A DNA stretch of 64,000 nt from Halicephalobus mephisto (GCA_009193035.1 SWDT01000009.1:496001-560000); one strand, 5' to 3'. Counted from the first letter of the stretch, positions 1 to 11,340 are shown. Translations and numbers: made by a program. The notes: generated from the letters alone by a model not told the origin.

Positions 1-46
1 CTAATGGACACAATTTATAATTTTATTTTATTTGCTACTTTTCAAA

Positions 47-117
47 AGTGAATCCAATTACATATTTATTAATCTCTTAGTTACCCAATTCATTTTATTT
101 CAGTTCTACAACTTAAA
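47..117 (+). promoter_or_regulatory. conserved leader upstream of receptor genes
   Basis: About 70 bases before the start codon are shared by the left-array genes, at 47-117, 2100-2176, 3855-3926, 5905-5977 and, weaker, 7070-7130. Common elements are AATTACATATTT, a TTACYCAATTCATTTTA block, and a pyrimidine run ending TTTCAG or TTTTAG about 15-20 bases before the ATG, followed by TTCTACAACTTAAAATG. The acceptor-like end suggests either a trans-splice site or the end of a 5'UTR intron; that is inference. The conservation supports the chosen start codons. Confidence 0.5.
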
Positions 118-1146
118 ATGGATGAAAAAAATTTTTTTTCAAGCTATCCATCAGGTAACATCTCTTCTGAATACAACGAAGACATGGAGAGAATCCTCAA
201 CATCATCATCGATGTCACTTCCGGAACGACATTATTAACGTCATTATTCATATTTTATTTAATTATTTACAAATCTCCCTCAACAATGTCGGAATACAAA
301 AAATACTTATTTGTAAATGTTCTGTTAGAAACCGTGAACGTGGTAATTTTGTCCTTAGGAAAACCGAGAGTGTTCTATCGACTGTTCATTGCCTATACAT
401 CTGGATTACTGCCAATTCAAAGTAGGCTTTTGACAAAATTAAGTTATATTTTTTGGGTTAATGGATCGGTCTGGTTCGGTACTTGTGTCACTTTGATCCA
501 AGTTGAGAGATACTTCACAATCCATCAAGGAATTAGCAAGAGTAGTTGTTTTTCTTCAAGAACGTTTATTTACTTTTATATAATTTTGAATATTTTAATA
601 GCCATGGGGGTAATTTTTTCAATAATATTCGGAGATGTGTTCGCGCAGGAAGATGTTACTTTTTATTTCCTCACAACGAAAATTGATGGAGGAAGAGAAT
701 TCTTCTTCAAATACCCTGGAGCTGTTTTAATGAACAACAAATACACTGTATGGGTTAATGTTTATTATTCTTCCTTAGTCATTGCGACTATCAGTACCAT
801 AGTTCCTTTATTCACGTTTTTGTTTCTAAATGCCTTTACTGGATTTAAAACGGTTCATTCTAAGAACTACAGCGAACGGACAAAGAATATGCATATTACT
901 TTGCTGAAAGTTTCAATCTTGCAAGCTGTGTTGTTACTGACATTCATAACTATTCCGGTCGGATTCCTTCTTATAGGTTTGGTAATGAGTCGAACCATCG
1001 TTGAAATTGGAGTCATGCAGTGCGTTCTCAACTTGTATCCCATATGTGACAATATCATCATTTTATTTTGCATCAAACCATACAGAGATTTTATTTTAAG
1101 TTTTTGGAAAAAGAATACTGTTAGAAGTTTCAATTCGATGACTTAG
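118..1146 (+). CDS. seven-transmembrane chemoreceptor, Str superfamily (Srh/Sri-like), copy L1
   Basis: Single-exon gene for a 342-residue serpentine receptor, probably a G-protein-coupled chemoreceptor of sensory neurons. The N-terminus carries the array-wide SYPSGNISSEYNE segment with an N-glycosylation sequon (NIS). Seven hydrophobic segments follow, roughly at 25-50, 60-80, 105-128, 145-168, 215-242, 262-285 and 300-325. Landmarks are MSEYKKYL after TM1, VERYFTIHQG at the end of TM3 (a DRY-like position), IFGDVF, FFFKYPG, FLFLNAFTGF in TM5 and KPYRDFI after TM7. These match the general plan of nematode Str-superfamily receptors; the exact subfamily is not certain from sequence alone. AATAAA lies at 1168-1173. 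The lack of introns is unusual for this superfamily. Residues about 180-210 are almost identical at DNA level to copy L3, suggesting gene conversion. Confidence 0.85.
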   Translation: MDEKNFFSSYPSGNISSEYNEDMERILNIIIDVTSGTTLLTSLFIFYLIIYKSPSTMSEYKKYLFVNVLLETVNVVILSLGKPRVFYRLFIAYTSGLLPIQSRLLTKLSYIFWVNGSVWFGTCVTLIQVERYFTIHQGISKSSCFSSRTFIYFYIILNILIAMGVIFSIIFGDVFAQEDVTFYFLTTKIDGGREFFFKYPGAVLMNNKYTVWVNVYYSSLVIATISTIVPLFTFLFLNAFTGFKTVHSKNYSERTKNMHITLLKVSILQAVLLLTFITIPVGFLLIGLVMSRTIVEIGVMQCVLNLYPICDNIIILFCIKPYRDFILSFWKKNTVRSFNSMT

Positions 1147-2099
1147 TTTCATAAGCCATGTATAATGAATAAATTATAATGAAAGTGGAAATAAATGATT
1201 TGTATGACAGACATAAATGAAACTATATGAATGGGTAACTAATTTAGTCTAAAGTATCATTCAGCTCATTGATATCTTAAAACCTTTGAGCCACAGCTGA
1301 TAGGGAATCTTCTCGTCTTAATTACATTAGAAAACAGAGAAAAAGTAGATACAGTAGGCATCTATAATGTTTACTCTCATAAAATACATTTCTCATCGAA
1401 AGAGAAAAAATTTTATAATTTTATTTTGCAAGATATTAAATAAAAATTAGTTTTTGGTTTCATTTTTTGTATTAAAGAACTAAGTGGTTGATTTCTGGTC
1501 TACATCTAATAGTGTCTAAGATTTATCTCAGAACACTGGGATTATCTATGAGAATCCACGAGTACGGTACTTAGAGCGATTTATCCAGTTTTCCATATAA
1601 AATTTTCCGAGATTTCCGTTTTTAACTCCTCTTTGTAGAAGTTATTTTAAAAAATGTTTATGTGATTTTCGGAACGTTTCAGTGGAACTTACGCAAGTGA
1701 AAAACGAATTTTGAGTAGTTCTGGCGGCTTTAGAATACGTTGTCAACAGTGTGCTCCAAAAAGACCATTATTATTTTTAGCTTTTATCTTTTACTTCTGA
1801 AGCTATTACAAAAGTTATGTAAAGTTCACTTTTTAAGTACGCGGGTTTTGGTAGGTATTTTGGGAAAACATACAGCAACTTCTCCAAAGTTGTTTCAACA
1901 AAAAGAAGTTCGTAGTAGATATCTTGAAAAATTTCGCATGTGGAAATCGCTCTAGTTGTTGTACCCGAGTTGTCGTGAGAGTAGCTTTGGTATCCTGAAA
2001 TGAATCATACATACTATGAGCTACATGATAGAAACCAGCCTTCTAGCGCATTTAATTGCCAAAAGTACTTTTTATTGAACGTTTAGTGTTTGTTACTTG
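1147..2099. other. intergenic, left receptor array
   Basis: No gene seen. It contains two AATAAA signals for the upstream receptor near 1168 and 1190, AT-rich unique sequence, and a segment around 1230-1330 that resembles sequence downstream of the next two receptor copies (about 3300-3400 and 5020-5110). That indicates the duplicated unit includes 3' flanking DNA. Confidence 0.6.
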
Positions 2100-2176
2100 G
2101 TAAAAAATGAATTAAATTACATATTTCTTAACGTTTCAGTTACTCAATCCATTTTATTTCCACTCTACAACTCAAA

Positions 2177-3205
2177 ATGGATAAAGAACGTTTTTTGTCA
2201 TCTTATCCCTCAGGAAACATCTCTTCTGAATACGATGACGCTTCAGAGAAGATCATCAACCTCATCATCGATCTCACTTCTGGAAGTACCTTCCTTACTT
2301 CTTTGTTTATATTTTATTTAATTATTTACAAATCACCTCCAGAGATGTCGGAATATAAGAAATACTTATTCGCAACTGTTTTTTTTGAAAATGTAGACAT
2401 GGTAATTCTATCCTTAGGGAAACCGAGATTACTATATGAATTTTCCACCGCCTACACGTCTGGATTACTCCCAATTCAAAGTAAGATCTGGACGAAACTA
2501 ACTTATATTTTCTGGGTTAGTGGATTGGTTTGGTTTGCTACTTCTGTAACCTTGATCCACGTCGAGAGATATTTCACGATTCATCGAGGAATCAGAAAAA
2601 CTAATTGCTTTTCTCCAAAAAGGTTTATTTACTTCTATTTGGTCTTAAATATTTTAACTACCTTAGGAGTGGCTATCTCGGGGATATTCGGAGATGTGTT
2701 CACTGAAGGAGACATTACGTTGTATTTCCTCACAACGAAAATTGATGGAGGGAGAGAATTCTTCTTCCAATACCCTGGGGCAATTTTGATGAATAACAAG
2801 TTTACTTTATGGGTCAATATTTATTATTTCTCTTTGGTCATTGCTTTACCTTGTATCTTGATTCCTCTCTTCACGTTTTTGTTTCTGAATGCCTTCACTG
2901 GGTTCAAAATGGTTCATTCGAAGAACTACGGAGACGAGATGAAAACTATGCATATTACTTTGCTGAAACTTTCCATCATTCAAGTCTTATTGTTAGTCAT
3001 CTTTGCAACTATGCCTGCCAGTTGTCTCCTTATGGCTTTGATAACGAAACGGAAGATTGCCAGAACAGGCTATATGCAATGTATTCTCACCTTCTATCCG
3101 TTATGCGACAATCTCATTATTTTATTTTTCATCAGACCATATAGGAATTTTATTTGCAGTTTTTGGAAAACCAATACTAATAGGGAATTAGACATAGAGA
3201 TGTAG
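2177..3205 (+). CDS. seven-transmembrane chemoreceptor, Str superfamily, copy L2
   Basis: Second intact copy of the array: single exon, 342 residues, exactly the length of L1. It keeps the SYPSGNISSEYDD N-terminus, EMSEYKKYLF after TM1, HVERYFTIHRG in TM3, GIFGDVFTEGD, FFFQYPG, FLFLNAFTGF and the TM7 block ending FIRPYRNFI. The C-terminal tail differs (NRELDIEM rather than VRSFNS). The ATG lies 15-20 bases after a conserved pyrimidine tract. AATAAA occurs just after the stop near 3235. Probable role: ligand detection at the sensory neuron membrane, inferred from family. No internal stop or frameshift is seen. Confidence 0.85.
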   Translation: MDKERFLSSYPSGNISSEYDDASEKIINLIIDLTSGSTFLTSLFIFYLIIYKSPPEMSEYKKYLFATVFFENVDMVILSLGKPRLLYEFSTAYTSGLLPIQSKIWTKLTYIFWVSGLVWFATSVTLIHVERYFTIHRGIRKTNCFSPKRFIYFYLVLNILTTLGVAISGIFGDVFTEGDITLYFLTTKIDGGREFFFQYPGAILMNNKFTLWVNIYYFSLVIALPCILIPLFTFLFLNAFTGFKMVHSKNYGDEMKTMHITLLKLSIIQVLLLVIFATMPASCLLMALITKRKIARTGYMQCILTFYPLCDNLIILFFIRPYRNFICSFWKTNTNRELDIEM

Positions 3206-3854
3206 TTTGATAACAAATTATAGATAATAAAATAATGAATAAACTATGATAAACTTAGGAATAAATAACTCATTTGATAAGCATAAATGAATCATAAAGA
3301 TGTTTAGTTAATTAAAACAATTTAAACCATTGCGAGATTGGCAGATCTTCCGGTATACTTGGATCATAACTGACATGGAATATGCTCATCGTAATCTCGG
3401 CTTTCGTGCAAGAAGAGACAAAAAGTAACTCAAGATTGGTCCTAAAGTCAAAACTTATAATATCTCATTTTATAAGACATCTCTCATCAAAAAAGAACAA
3501 ATTTTACAATCTTTCCAGCACTAGGTAATCTTTGGACACGATAGTGTGGCATTAGTTTTAATGAAAAAACTAGCTCATCGTTGTTTTACATTTAAAACAA
3601 TAAATTATATTTGAAAATTAATCATTTACTATGATATTACTTGAAAATTGCAAATTATACATAACTTTCTGTTATATAAAATTCAAATTTTGATGACTAT
3701 TCTTGAGATTCAATTATTTCGCGTGCTTATTGACTGACGTTTTTGTGACTGAAATGTCCATCTAGCTAATCAGTAAACTTTCTTAACAGCTACCAAATGA
3801 TTTTTTCACAACATGCACTCACAATTACATAGAATGACTTTTTTCCTTTGCCAA
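3206..3854. other. intergenic, left receptor array
   Basis: AT-rich sequence between receptor copies L2 and L3. The first 200 bases resemble the 3' flank of L1 and L3. No additional coding signal seen. Confidence 0.55.
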
Positions 3855-3926
3855 AAGTGAATTCAATTACATATTTCTTAATGTTTTAGTTATCCAATTT
3901 ACTTTACTCTTATTCTTTGACTTAAG

Positions 3927-4956
3927 ATGGATGCGAAAAGTTTTCTCTCGACTTATCCGTCAGGTAACATTTCTTCTGTTTACAATGAAGAATCAGAGAA
4001 AATCTTCAACATTATCATCGATACCACTTCTGGAACTACATTACTCACTTCCTTCTTTATATTCTACTTAATTATTTGCAAATCTCCTCCAGCGATGTCT
4101 GAATACAAAAAATATTTATTTGTAAATGTTCTGTTAGAGATTTTGGATGTAGTAATTTTGTCCTTAGGAAAACCAAGATTACTATATGGGTTTTTCACCA
4201 CTTACACATCAGGATTACTTCCAATTCAAAGTAAATTTTTAACAAAACTATCTCACATTTTCTGGGTCAACGGATTAGTTTGGCTCTCTACTTGTATAAC
4301 GTTAATCCAAGTTGAGAGATACTTCACAATCCATCAGGGAATGGCAAAAAGTAAATTTCTGTCTCCAAAAAAGTTTATATATTTTTATATAATTTTGAAT
4401 ATTTTGACAACTTTGGGATTGATTACCCCGGCCATATTCGGAGATGTGTTCGTGCAGGAAGATGTTACTTTTTATTTCCTCACAACGAAAATTGATGGAG
4501 GAAGAGAATTCTTCTTCAAATACCCTGGAGCTGTTTTGATGAACAACAAATACACTATATGGATTGATGTCTACTATTGTTCCTCGATTTTTGCGGCCAT
4601 TGGTACCTTGATTCCTTTATTCACGTTTTTGTTTCTGAATACCTTTACTGGGTTCAAAGTAAGTACAATCTAATAATTATAGTGAACGAACAAAGAAAGT
4701 GCATATTACTTTGTTGAAAGTGTCGATCTTACAAGCCGTACTATTACTGATGTTCATTACTATTCCGGTCATTTTTCTTCTTTTGGGCTCCATAATGGGT
4801 CAAAACATTGTCGATATGAGAAGCATGCAATGTCTTCTGAACTTTTATCCATTTTGTGACAATATCGTTATTTTATTTTGCATCAAACCATACAGAGATT
4901 TTATTTTAGGTTTTTGGAAAAAGAACACTGTTAGAAGTTTCAATTCGGAGACATAA
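3927..4956 (+). pseudogene. receptor copy L3 with a +1 frameshift in the loop after TM5
   Basis: The first 245 codons read as an intact receptor (SVYNEESEKIFNII, EYKKYLFVNVLLE, QVERYFTIHQG, FLFLNTFTGFK). One extra base at about 4659-4662 relative to L1 then shifts the frame and brings in TAA at 4671. The correct frame resumes after TAA at 4660-4662 as VQSNNYSERTKKVHITLLK and continues to the TM7 block (CDNIVILFCIKPYRDF) and a stop at 4954-4956. No other lesion is visible, so it is either a very young pseudogene, a polymorphic null or an assembly error. Removing a 37-nt GT..AG segment (4663-4699) would also restore the frame, losing about 11 loop residues. The shortest other intron inferred here is 38 nt, so this cannot be dismissed, but the donor is weak. 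Confidence 0.75.
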
Positions 4957-5904
4957 CTTGATAATAAACTATGGTAAAATTGGGAATAAATGATTTAGTT
5001 TATATACACAAATAAAGTCATAAATATGTCCAACTAATTCATACAACCTCAGATACCGTCGGATCGGCAGATCTTCTGTACCTTCTAAGTCACCACTCGT
5101 GGGAAATCTCTTTGTGTTACAAAAGAAAGTACTTTATTCAAAGTGGCGTTCTGAAATCAGTTATTTCTGATTTTGTAGCCCTTGAAATTCGCATTCAGAG
5201 TCTATTCCATTTTTACGGAATATTCTTCTGGAACGAGATAATCTGGAAAATTTCTAAATTAAGATTCAATTTTTGAAAAATCAATTAAACTTTTGTAATC
5301 AGTGAGAAAAATACACCATAATAAAAAATTATTATTAAAATTGATTAAAGAAGGAAAAAACATATCCAAAATGAAATCACCAAATGTGGAAGAAAAAGTG
5401 ACTGAGTACTTTTCCGTTTTGTCAACGCTCAATGTATGAAATTTTACATATTTTCCTAGTTTTCTCATTTCAGAGTAATATTATCTAAAAATGAGACCCT
5501 GATTCTAAATGAACATTCCAAAGGCGTGAACGGAAGAAATATAAAATTGAAAAAAATATAAGATAGGAAAAATATAATATGAGATAAATTACTAATTATG
5601 TGTGGAAATAGGCTTTTGGGATTGGGCTTAGACATTTAGGTCATGGTAATAACAACACTATGCAAGATTTTGGGATACCATAATTGGTTTAATGTTTTCC
5701 TACTGTTTTCAAGGGCTGGAAAATTATATATAACTAATTTCAAAACTCTATATTGACTAAAGTACCTTTCTTTGTTAGTTTCATTACGGTGGATAAACAG
5801 TGATTAATAATTGCTTACACAACAGGGACCTACAGTATTTATAAACATAAATCAGATTTACTGTCAACCGAGAAAAATTTAATGTTTTCCTTTATTTGCA
5901 TTTC
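4957..5904. other. intergenic, left receptor array
   Basis: Separates L3 from the decayed copy L4. The beginning (to about 5110) matches the 3' flanks of L1 and L2. The remainder is AT-rich and holds no convincing open frame. Confidence 0.55.
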
Positions 5905-5977
5905 AACAAAAATGAATTCAATTGTAGATCTTAGTCTACTCACCCAATTTATTTTACTGTTGTTCTACAGCTTAGAA

Positions 5978-6550
5978 TTGATGGAAAAACCTTTCTCTTA
6001 AGTTACCCATCAGGTAACATCTCTTCCGAATACAACGAAGACACGGAGAGAATCCTTAACGCCATCATCGATACTACTTCCGGAATTGCATTATTCAGTT
6101 CTTGTTTCGTATTGTATTTAATTAATTGCAAATCTCCTTCAGCAATGTATTAGTATAAAAATACTTATTCGTATATGTTATACTACAGATCTTGAACGTG
6201 GTAATTTTGTCCTTGGGAAAACTGAGATTGCTCTGTAAATTATTCATTGCATACATATCTGGGTTATTTCCGTTTCAAAGCAAACTTTTAACAAAAGTAA
6301 TTTGTATTTTCTAAATCAATGGAAAGATCTGGTCATTTATCTATTTGGCTTTAATTCATGTTGAGAGATATTTTACAATCCACCAAGGAATCAGAAAACG
6401 TGGATTTCTATCTCCAAAAAGATTTATTTACTTTTATTTAATCTTAAACTATACGACAATATCATTATTTTATTCTTCATTAAATTATAAAAAGACCATC
6501 TTAAGGTTTCAAAAAAAAATATTTTTAGAGGATTCAGTACGAAGACGTAG
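5978..6550 (+). pseudogene. decayed receptor copy L4
   Basis: Clear remnant of the receptor family. The original start is TTG at 5978-5980; a one-base deletion follows within codons 5-10; TAG stands in place of the SEYKKY region near 6150; more stops occur in TM3. About 450 bases are missing between TM4 (ending near 6450) and TM7 (resuming as a CDNIIILFF-like block near 6455-6480). The tail ends with TAG at 6548-6550, aligned with the C-terminus of L1. One intact stretch, HVERYFTIHQGIRKRGFLSP at 6358-6417, confirms ancestry. The upstream leader is still recognisable. Confidence 0.85.
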
Positions 6551-7069
6551 TAAATGAGCGGTAATAAATTGCACTATTTCACATTTCAATGTTTGAAAAT
6601 CCTTTATCAACGATTTTGAGTCAATGAGAAACCTTCTCCCAAGGTCACATGAAAAAATAATGCATAGTGCAAAAAACCTATGAGGTAAAGTACTACAATC
6701 TCCGTGTGAACTACAAAAGACGCTGTAAATTAATGAAATCCTTTTCATGAGAAAATCATCATATACAAGTAGTTGGTCTATAAACTAGGCTTTTTTTCTT
6801 TTACTGACTAATTACGAAAAAAAATCGTCCAAGTATCTGATGATAACCAATATTTAGTTGCTTTGAATGTTATTTTGATATTATTTATTTTCGTAAATTA
6901 TCTATTGTCTTCAACTAGAGACAAGATAATTTCTCAGAAAATATATCGAATAATAATATTATTGAATTCTTATTTGATTTATGCCATATTGATATATTAG
7001 TTTTCCCTTCATCATTTTCGAACATTTTATTTCATATTAGTTCATATATTGTCTTCCAGAAGTTACTTT
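6551..7069. other. intergenic, left receptor array
   Basis: AT-rich spacer between pseudogene L4 and receptor L5. No gene, RNA or clear repeat seen. Confidence 0.5.
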
Positions 7070-7130
7070 CGTTGCATATTTTTAGTGTTTTAATTACTTG
7101 ATCCGTTTTGTTTTAGTTCTATAAATTAAG

Positions 7131-8177
7131 ATGAATATAGAAGCCATTCTGTCAACTTATCCCTCAGGTAACATCTTTTCTGAATACAATGAAGAATCGG
7201 AGAGAATTATCAACCTCATTATCGATATCACTTCTGGAACTACCTTACTTACTTCATTATTCATACTGTATTTAATTGTTTACAAATCTTCTCCAGCAAT
7301 GTCGGAATATAAGAAATACTTATTCGCAACTGTCCTATTTGAAATCCTGGACATGATAATTCTATCCTTAGAAAAACCGAGGTTTCTATATGGATTCTTG
7401 ACCACTTACACATCTGGATTACTCCCAATTCAAAGTAAGATTTGGACGAAACTAACTTTCATATTCTGGATCGGTGGAATGATTTGTTCTTTTACGTGCT
7501 TGGTCTTGATCCACGTCGAGAGATACTTCACAATCCGCCAAGGGATCATAAAGAATAAACTTCTTTCTCCTAAGACTTTTATTTATTTTTATTTAATCTT
7601 TAACACTTTAATGATCTTAGGAGTAGCCATCCCAGAGATATTTGGAGATGTCTTTCTGGAGGAAGAGGTTCTTGTAGCTTATCTCAACAAGAATATCATT
7701 GGAGGCAGAGAATTTCTTCAAAAATACCCTGGAGTTATTGTACGCAATAACAGTAACACTAATTGGATGCTTGTTTATTATTATTCACAGATCATTGCAG
7801 CCATCGGCATCATAATTCCACTATTTACGTTTTTGTTTCTGAATGCCTTCACCGGGTTCAAAGCCATTCATTCTAAAAACTACAGCGAGTACACGAAGAA
7901 GATGAACATTACCTTGTTGAAAGTTTCGATTTTGCAAGTTCTATTATTACTGGCATTCATAACTATCCCGGTTGGATTGATTCTTATAAGTATGATAATA
8001 AGTCGAAACCTTGTCGGAATAGGAAATATGCAATGTATTCTTAATTTTTATCCTATTTGCGACAATATTCTTGTTTTACTTTTCATCAAACCATACAGAA
8101 CTTTTATTTCTAATTTTTGGAAGAAAAACAACAATGTTATTAAGATGTCTGTTACGAATATGGTAGGGCAAAATTAA
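7131..8177 (+). CDS. seven-transmembrane chemoreceptor, Str superfamily, copy L5
   Basis: Intact single-exon receptor of 348 residues, six longer than its relatives because of an extended C-terminal tail after the KPYRTFISNFWKK block. It has the STYPSGNIFSEYNEESE N-terminus, AMSEYKKYLFATVLFE, HVERYFTIRQG, EIFGDVFLEEE, FLQKYPG, FLFLNAFTGFKAIHSKNYSE and CDNILVLLFIKPYR. The central extracellular segment (EVLVAYLNKNIIGGREF) differs from L1-L3 and is closest to the right-array gene at 47650-48678 (EVLVTYMKRNIVGGEEF), so this pair may keep the split between two older lineages. AATAAA signals follow near 8278. Function inferred from family only. Confidence 0.85.
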   Translation: MNIEAILSTYPSGNIFSEYNEESERIINLIIDITSGTTLLTSLFILYLIVYKSSPAMSEYKKYLFATVLFEILDMIILSLEKPRFLYGFLTTYTSGLLPIQSKIWTKLTFIFWIGGMICSFTCLVLIHVERYFTIRQGIIKNKLLSPKTFIYFYLIFNTLMILGVAIPEIFGDVFLEEEVLVAYLNKNIIGGREFLQKYPGVIVRNNSNTNWMLVYYYSQIIAAIGIIIPLFTFLFLNAFTGFKAIHSKNYSEYTKKMNITLLKVSILQVLLLLAFITIPVGLILISMIISRNLVGIGNMQCILNFYPICDNILVLLFIKPYRTFISNFWKKNNNVIKMSVTNMVGQN

Positions 8178-9527
8178 TGAAGAATGATAAATAAGATCAT
8201 TACTCGATCTGACAACTGTTGAAAACCGAACCATTTGGAAATTGTTCTTCTTGTATGTGAATTTCATAAAAAAGTAAATAAATATAATTAAAAAGATTGT
8301 CAGAAATATTTGCTGTTGTTCTAAGAATTGTAGAAAGTTTTATACATGTTTGAAAATAATATGTACTGATAATAGTTTTATTTAACTGTAGGTATAAGAA
8401 ACGGAATTAAATAGTCAATGATCTAGACAGAAAACCCGAAATTCCACTCAGTCATCCAACATTTGAGAAGTGAGATCAGAATATCAAAAAAAGTTTGGAA
8501 AATTTTATTTCTTTACAGATTCGAGTTTGGTTTCTGTCGATCGAGGACTTTTTTTTCCTTCGTCTAAGGGCTATGTAAGAATAAAGATGATTTAGTTGCT
8601 CAACAGTAGGAACCTATGACCTCAGCCGAAATGTGGAACTCCTTAAGTGTCATCACATCTTGATGTGAATCCAGACCATCCATATTATATGACGGATAAC
8701 TTCATTAATTGCGTTACAGATGAAGAAACAAAAAGATATATTTGTAGTATCCAAAAATACTAATCGGGCAAAAATCTAAATTTTCCGTGTTTTGTCAATA
8801 AAAATCAAAAACCACTTGCAATGATGTCATTTTTATTTAGAGTTCTCTTTAAGGCAAAATGTAATAATAAACATATCCGACATTTTTTTCTCATGACTTC
8901 GAATACGGCATTTGACGTAGAAATGACTAGACTTTCAAGACTACTTCAAGAATATTTGATCTACATTGAAGTGTTTTTTATTCTTCTGAATCAATAATTT
9001 GTCTTCGATGATATTTCTGATCTGGAGACTAAATATGTTCTTTATGGAATTGAGATCAGGAAACCATGCCGGTCAATCAAGAAGTACTGTGGCCTTAAAG
9101 CCAAGTGAACATATCTCTACTAACGTAAATTAAAGCATTACTAGGACGGAATATAACAAGCCGGTCGACAGAAAAAACGTTTCATCAGTGGATATCTTAC
9201 GTTACGATGGCGCGAGGAATTAGGCGTTTAGTTTCCTAGTATCTTATGTTTGTAATTGTATCTTTTGATATTATAAAGCGGACCCTGCGATAGACGGGCA
9301 AAACGCTCAAGAAAAAGAAGACTCGGGCGGAATATAAATCACCTTTGTTTTTTATTCTGGTAAAAGTGGAATCTCATGCTAACAGCAACTTGAAAGAATA
9401 CAAAGTCAACTCTCATCGCGAAATTTTCTGCTAATTGTAACATTCTAGTTCGTTAGTACGAATGAAATTTTACATCAGATAAAATTCAAAATAGCTGATC
9501 AAGTTAACCGAAAGACATATTATGACA
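8178..9527. other. intergenic, no gene
   Basis: Unique, moderately AT-rich DNA after the left array. No open frame with coding character and no obvious repeat; probable 3'UTR of L5 in the first 100 bases. Confidence 0.5.
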
Positions 9528-9707
9528 TACAGTAGAAATTGGATATGATACCCTCGCTATAATATATCTCTTGTTATAGAATACGGTGTGAATTACTGAG
9601 TTTGGTTAATCTGTTTTCAAATTTACCCCCTCTATAACATATCCTTTCTTATAACATACACTTTGCCCCAGTCCTTAGAGGATATCTTATATCCAAGTTC
9701 TACTGTA
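9528..9707. repeat. 180-bp MITE, family B
   Basis: A 180-bp element bounded by TACAGTAGAA..TTGGATAT and its inverted complement ATATCCAAGTTCTACTGTA, giving terminal inverted repeats of about 28 bases. A second copy of exactly 180 bp lies at 30788-30967 in a POLE2 intron, and a partial copy follows at 9751-9882. No coding capacity, so non-autonomous. The TIR includes the CTACAGTA-type motif common in Caenorhabditis repeats. Confidence 0.75.
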
Positions 9708-9750
9708 ATACTATCATAAAAATGGAACAAGTTTATTTTGAAATTATAAT

Positions 9751-9882
9751 ATAGAACTTGGATATAAGATACCTCCACTATAACATATCTCTTGTTAAAG
9801 CATACGGTGTGAGTAAGATCCTCTGTTATAAAGTACGCTTTGGCCGGTTCCAAGGGGATATCTTATATCCAAGTTCGACTAC
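9751..9882. repeat. partial MITE, family B
   Basis: Shorter, internally deleted relative of the 180-bp element just upstream, with both GAACTTGGATATAAGATACC and the inverted GGATATCTTATATCCAAGTTC ends. It lies 43 bases from the full-length copy, as a nested or tandem insertion would. Confidence 0.65.
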
Positions 9883-10599
9883 TTAGTTTTGTTCTTCTTT
9901 TTGCAAGTACTTTGTAGTTAAGTGTTTATTCCAAAATAAATCCTTACTACAAAGATCCCAGGAGTCGTGTACTAAAGAAAACATGGATCGTATTTCAAAT
10001 CCACGATGTATTTTTCGACTTTATCAATGAAAAAACGTTTTGAATCTTTCTTCATCAAAGATCTGTTTATAGATTTTCTTTTTTAAGATGCACTGAAGGA
10101 CTAATTATCCTTCTGGATAATCCTGCATGAAAGTCCTTTGAATTCAGAGAAAAACGAAAAAGTAGAGATTTTTAAATAACTTAAATTTTTTCTCATTGCT
10201 GAAAATAAATTTTTGAAAAATTCCACAAAATAAAAAATTTCAAATTTTTAAATTTTAAAAAATTCTATAAAAATTTCGAAAAATCAAATGAATTATTTTT
10301 TATTTTATTTCAATTTTGAAAAAAAATAAAAATTTCCTAAAAATACAATATTCAAAGATTATTTTAGAAATAATATTTTTTTTTAAATTTAAAAATTTAA
10401 TTAAATTAGTAATTAGTTTATTTTTAATATAAATAGATTTATGTAATTTTATGATCCTTAATTGATGCTTCATGTAGGTCAATATCCGAACAGAAGTTGA
10501 TTTCAAAAAGCTTAATGAAAAAAAAAATTATTTTTTTCCAAAAAGTTACATGACATTTGTGATCCAGATATTTGTATTCCAAACATTTATGTTTCAATT

Positions 10600-11340
10600 C
10601 TGGAACTAAAAACAAAAAGCATTTAGAATTCTGAAGGTTAACTTCAGATTCTGATTTCAGATTCAGAATTTACAAGTTCAGTTATCCTATTATAAGTTAT
10701 GCAAGATTTGTGTTATAAACGTTAATTTTTCAATTATGGAACTAAAACTAAACAAAAAGTATTTATAATAAGATGACTAAACTTGTGGATTCTGAATCTG
10801 AAATCAGAATTAGAAGCTAACCTTCAGAATTCAATGTTATGCAACATTTATATTATAAACGTTAATTTTTCAATTCTGGAAATAAAACTAAACAAAAAGT
10901 ATTTATAATAAGGTAATAAAACTTGTGGATTCTGAATCTGAAATCAGAATTAAAAGTTAACCTTCAGAATTCAATGTTATGCAAGATTTGAATCCTAAAC
11001 ATTTATGTTTCAATTCTGAAACTAAAACTAAACAAAAAGTACTTATAATATGGTAATAGAACTTGTGGATTCTGAATCTGAAATCAGAATCAGAAGCTAA
11101 CCTTTAGCATTTACAAATCCGAGTACATCATTCTGAATACTTATTGTTGGAAGTTAAAAATATAAAAAATTGGTTATATGAGACTTGTGTCACAAACATG
11201 TATGTTTCAGTACCATAATTACAACTGAACCAATAGTATTTATAATGGGGCAATTTGACTCGTAAATTCTGAATCTGAAATCAGAATCAATAGTTGACCT
11301 TCAGAATCCAGAATTTCGAAGACCAATTTCCAATTCTGAG
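10600..11340. repeat. imperfect tandem repeat, ~140-bp unit
   Basis: The block ATTCTGAATCTGAAATCAGA recurs at about 10791, 10928, 11070 and 11267, with an inverted relative near 10645. The units share AATTTTTCAATTCTGGAA, AAACTAAACAAAAAGTA and TTATAATAAGGTAATA. Each unit includes a small palindrome (TTCTGA..TCAGAA). No coding potential. Confidence 0.7.

Noticed and set aside
4659..4699. 41-nt intron using the better GTAAGT donor in L3
   Set aside because: Splicing there gives a stop within a few codons, so it cannot rescue the gene.
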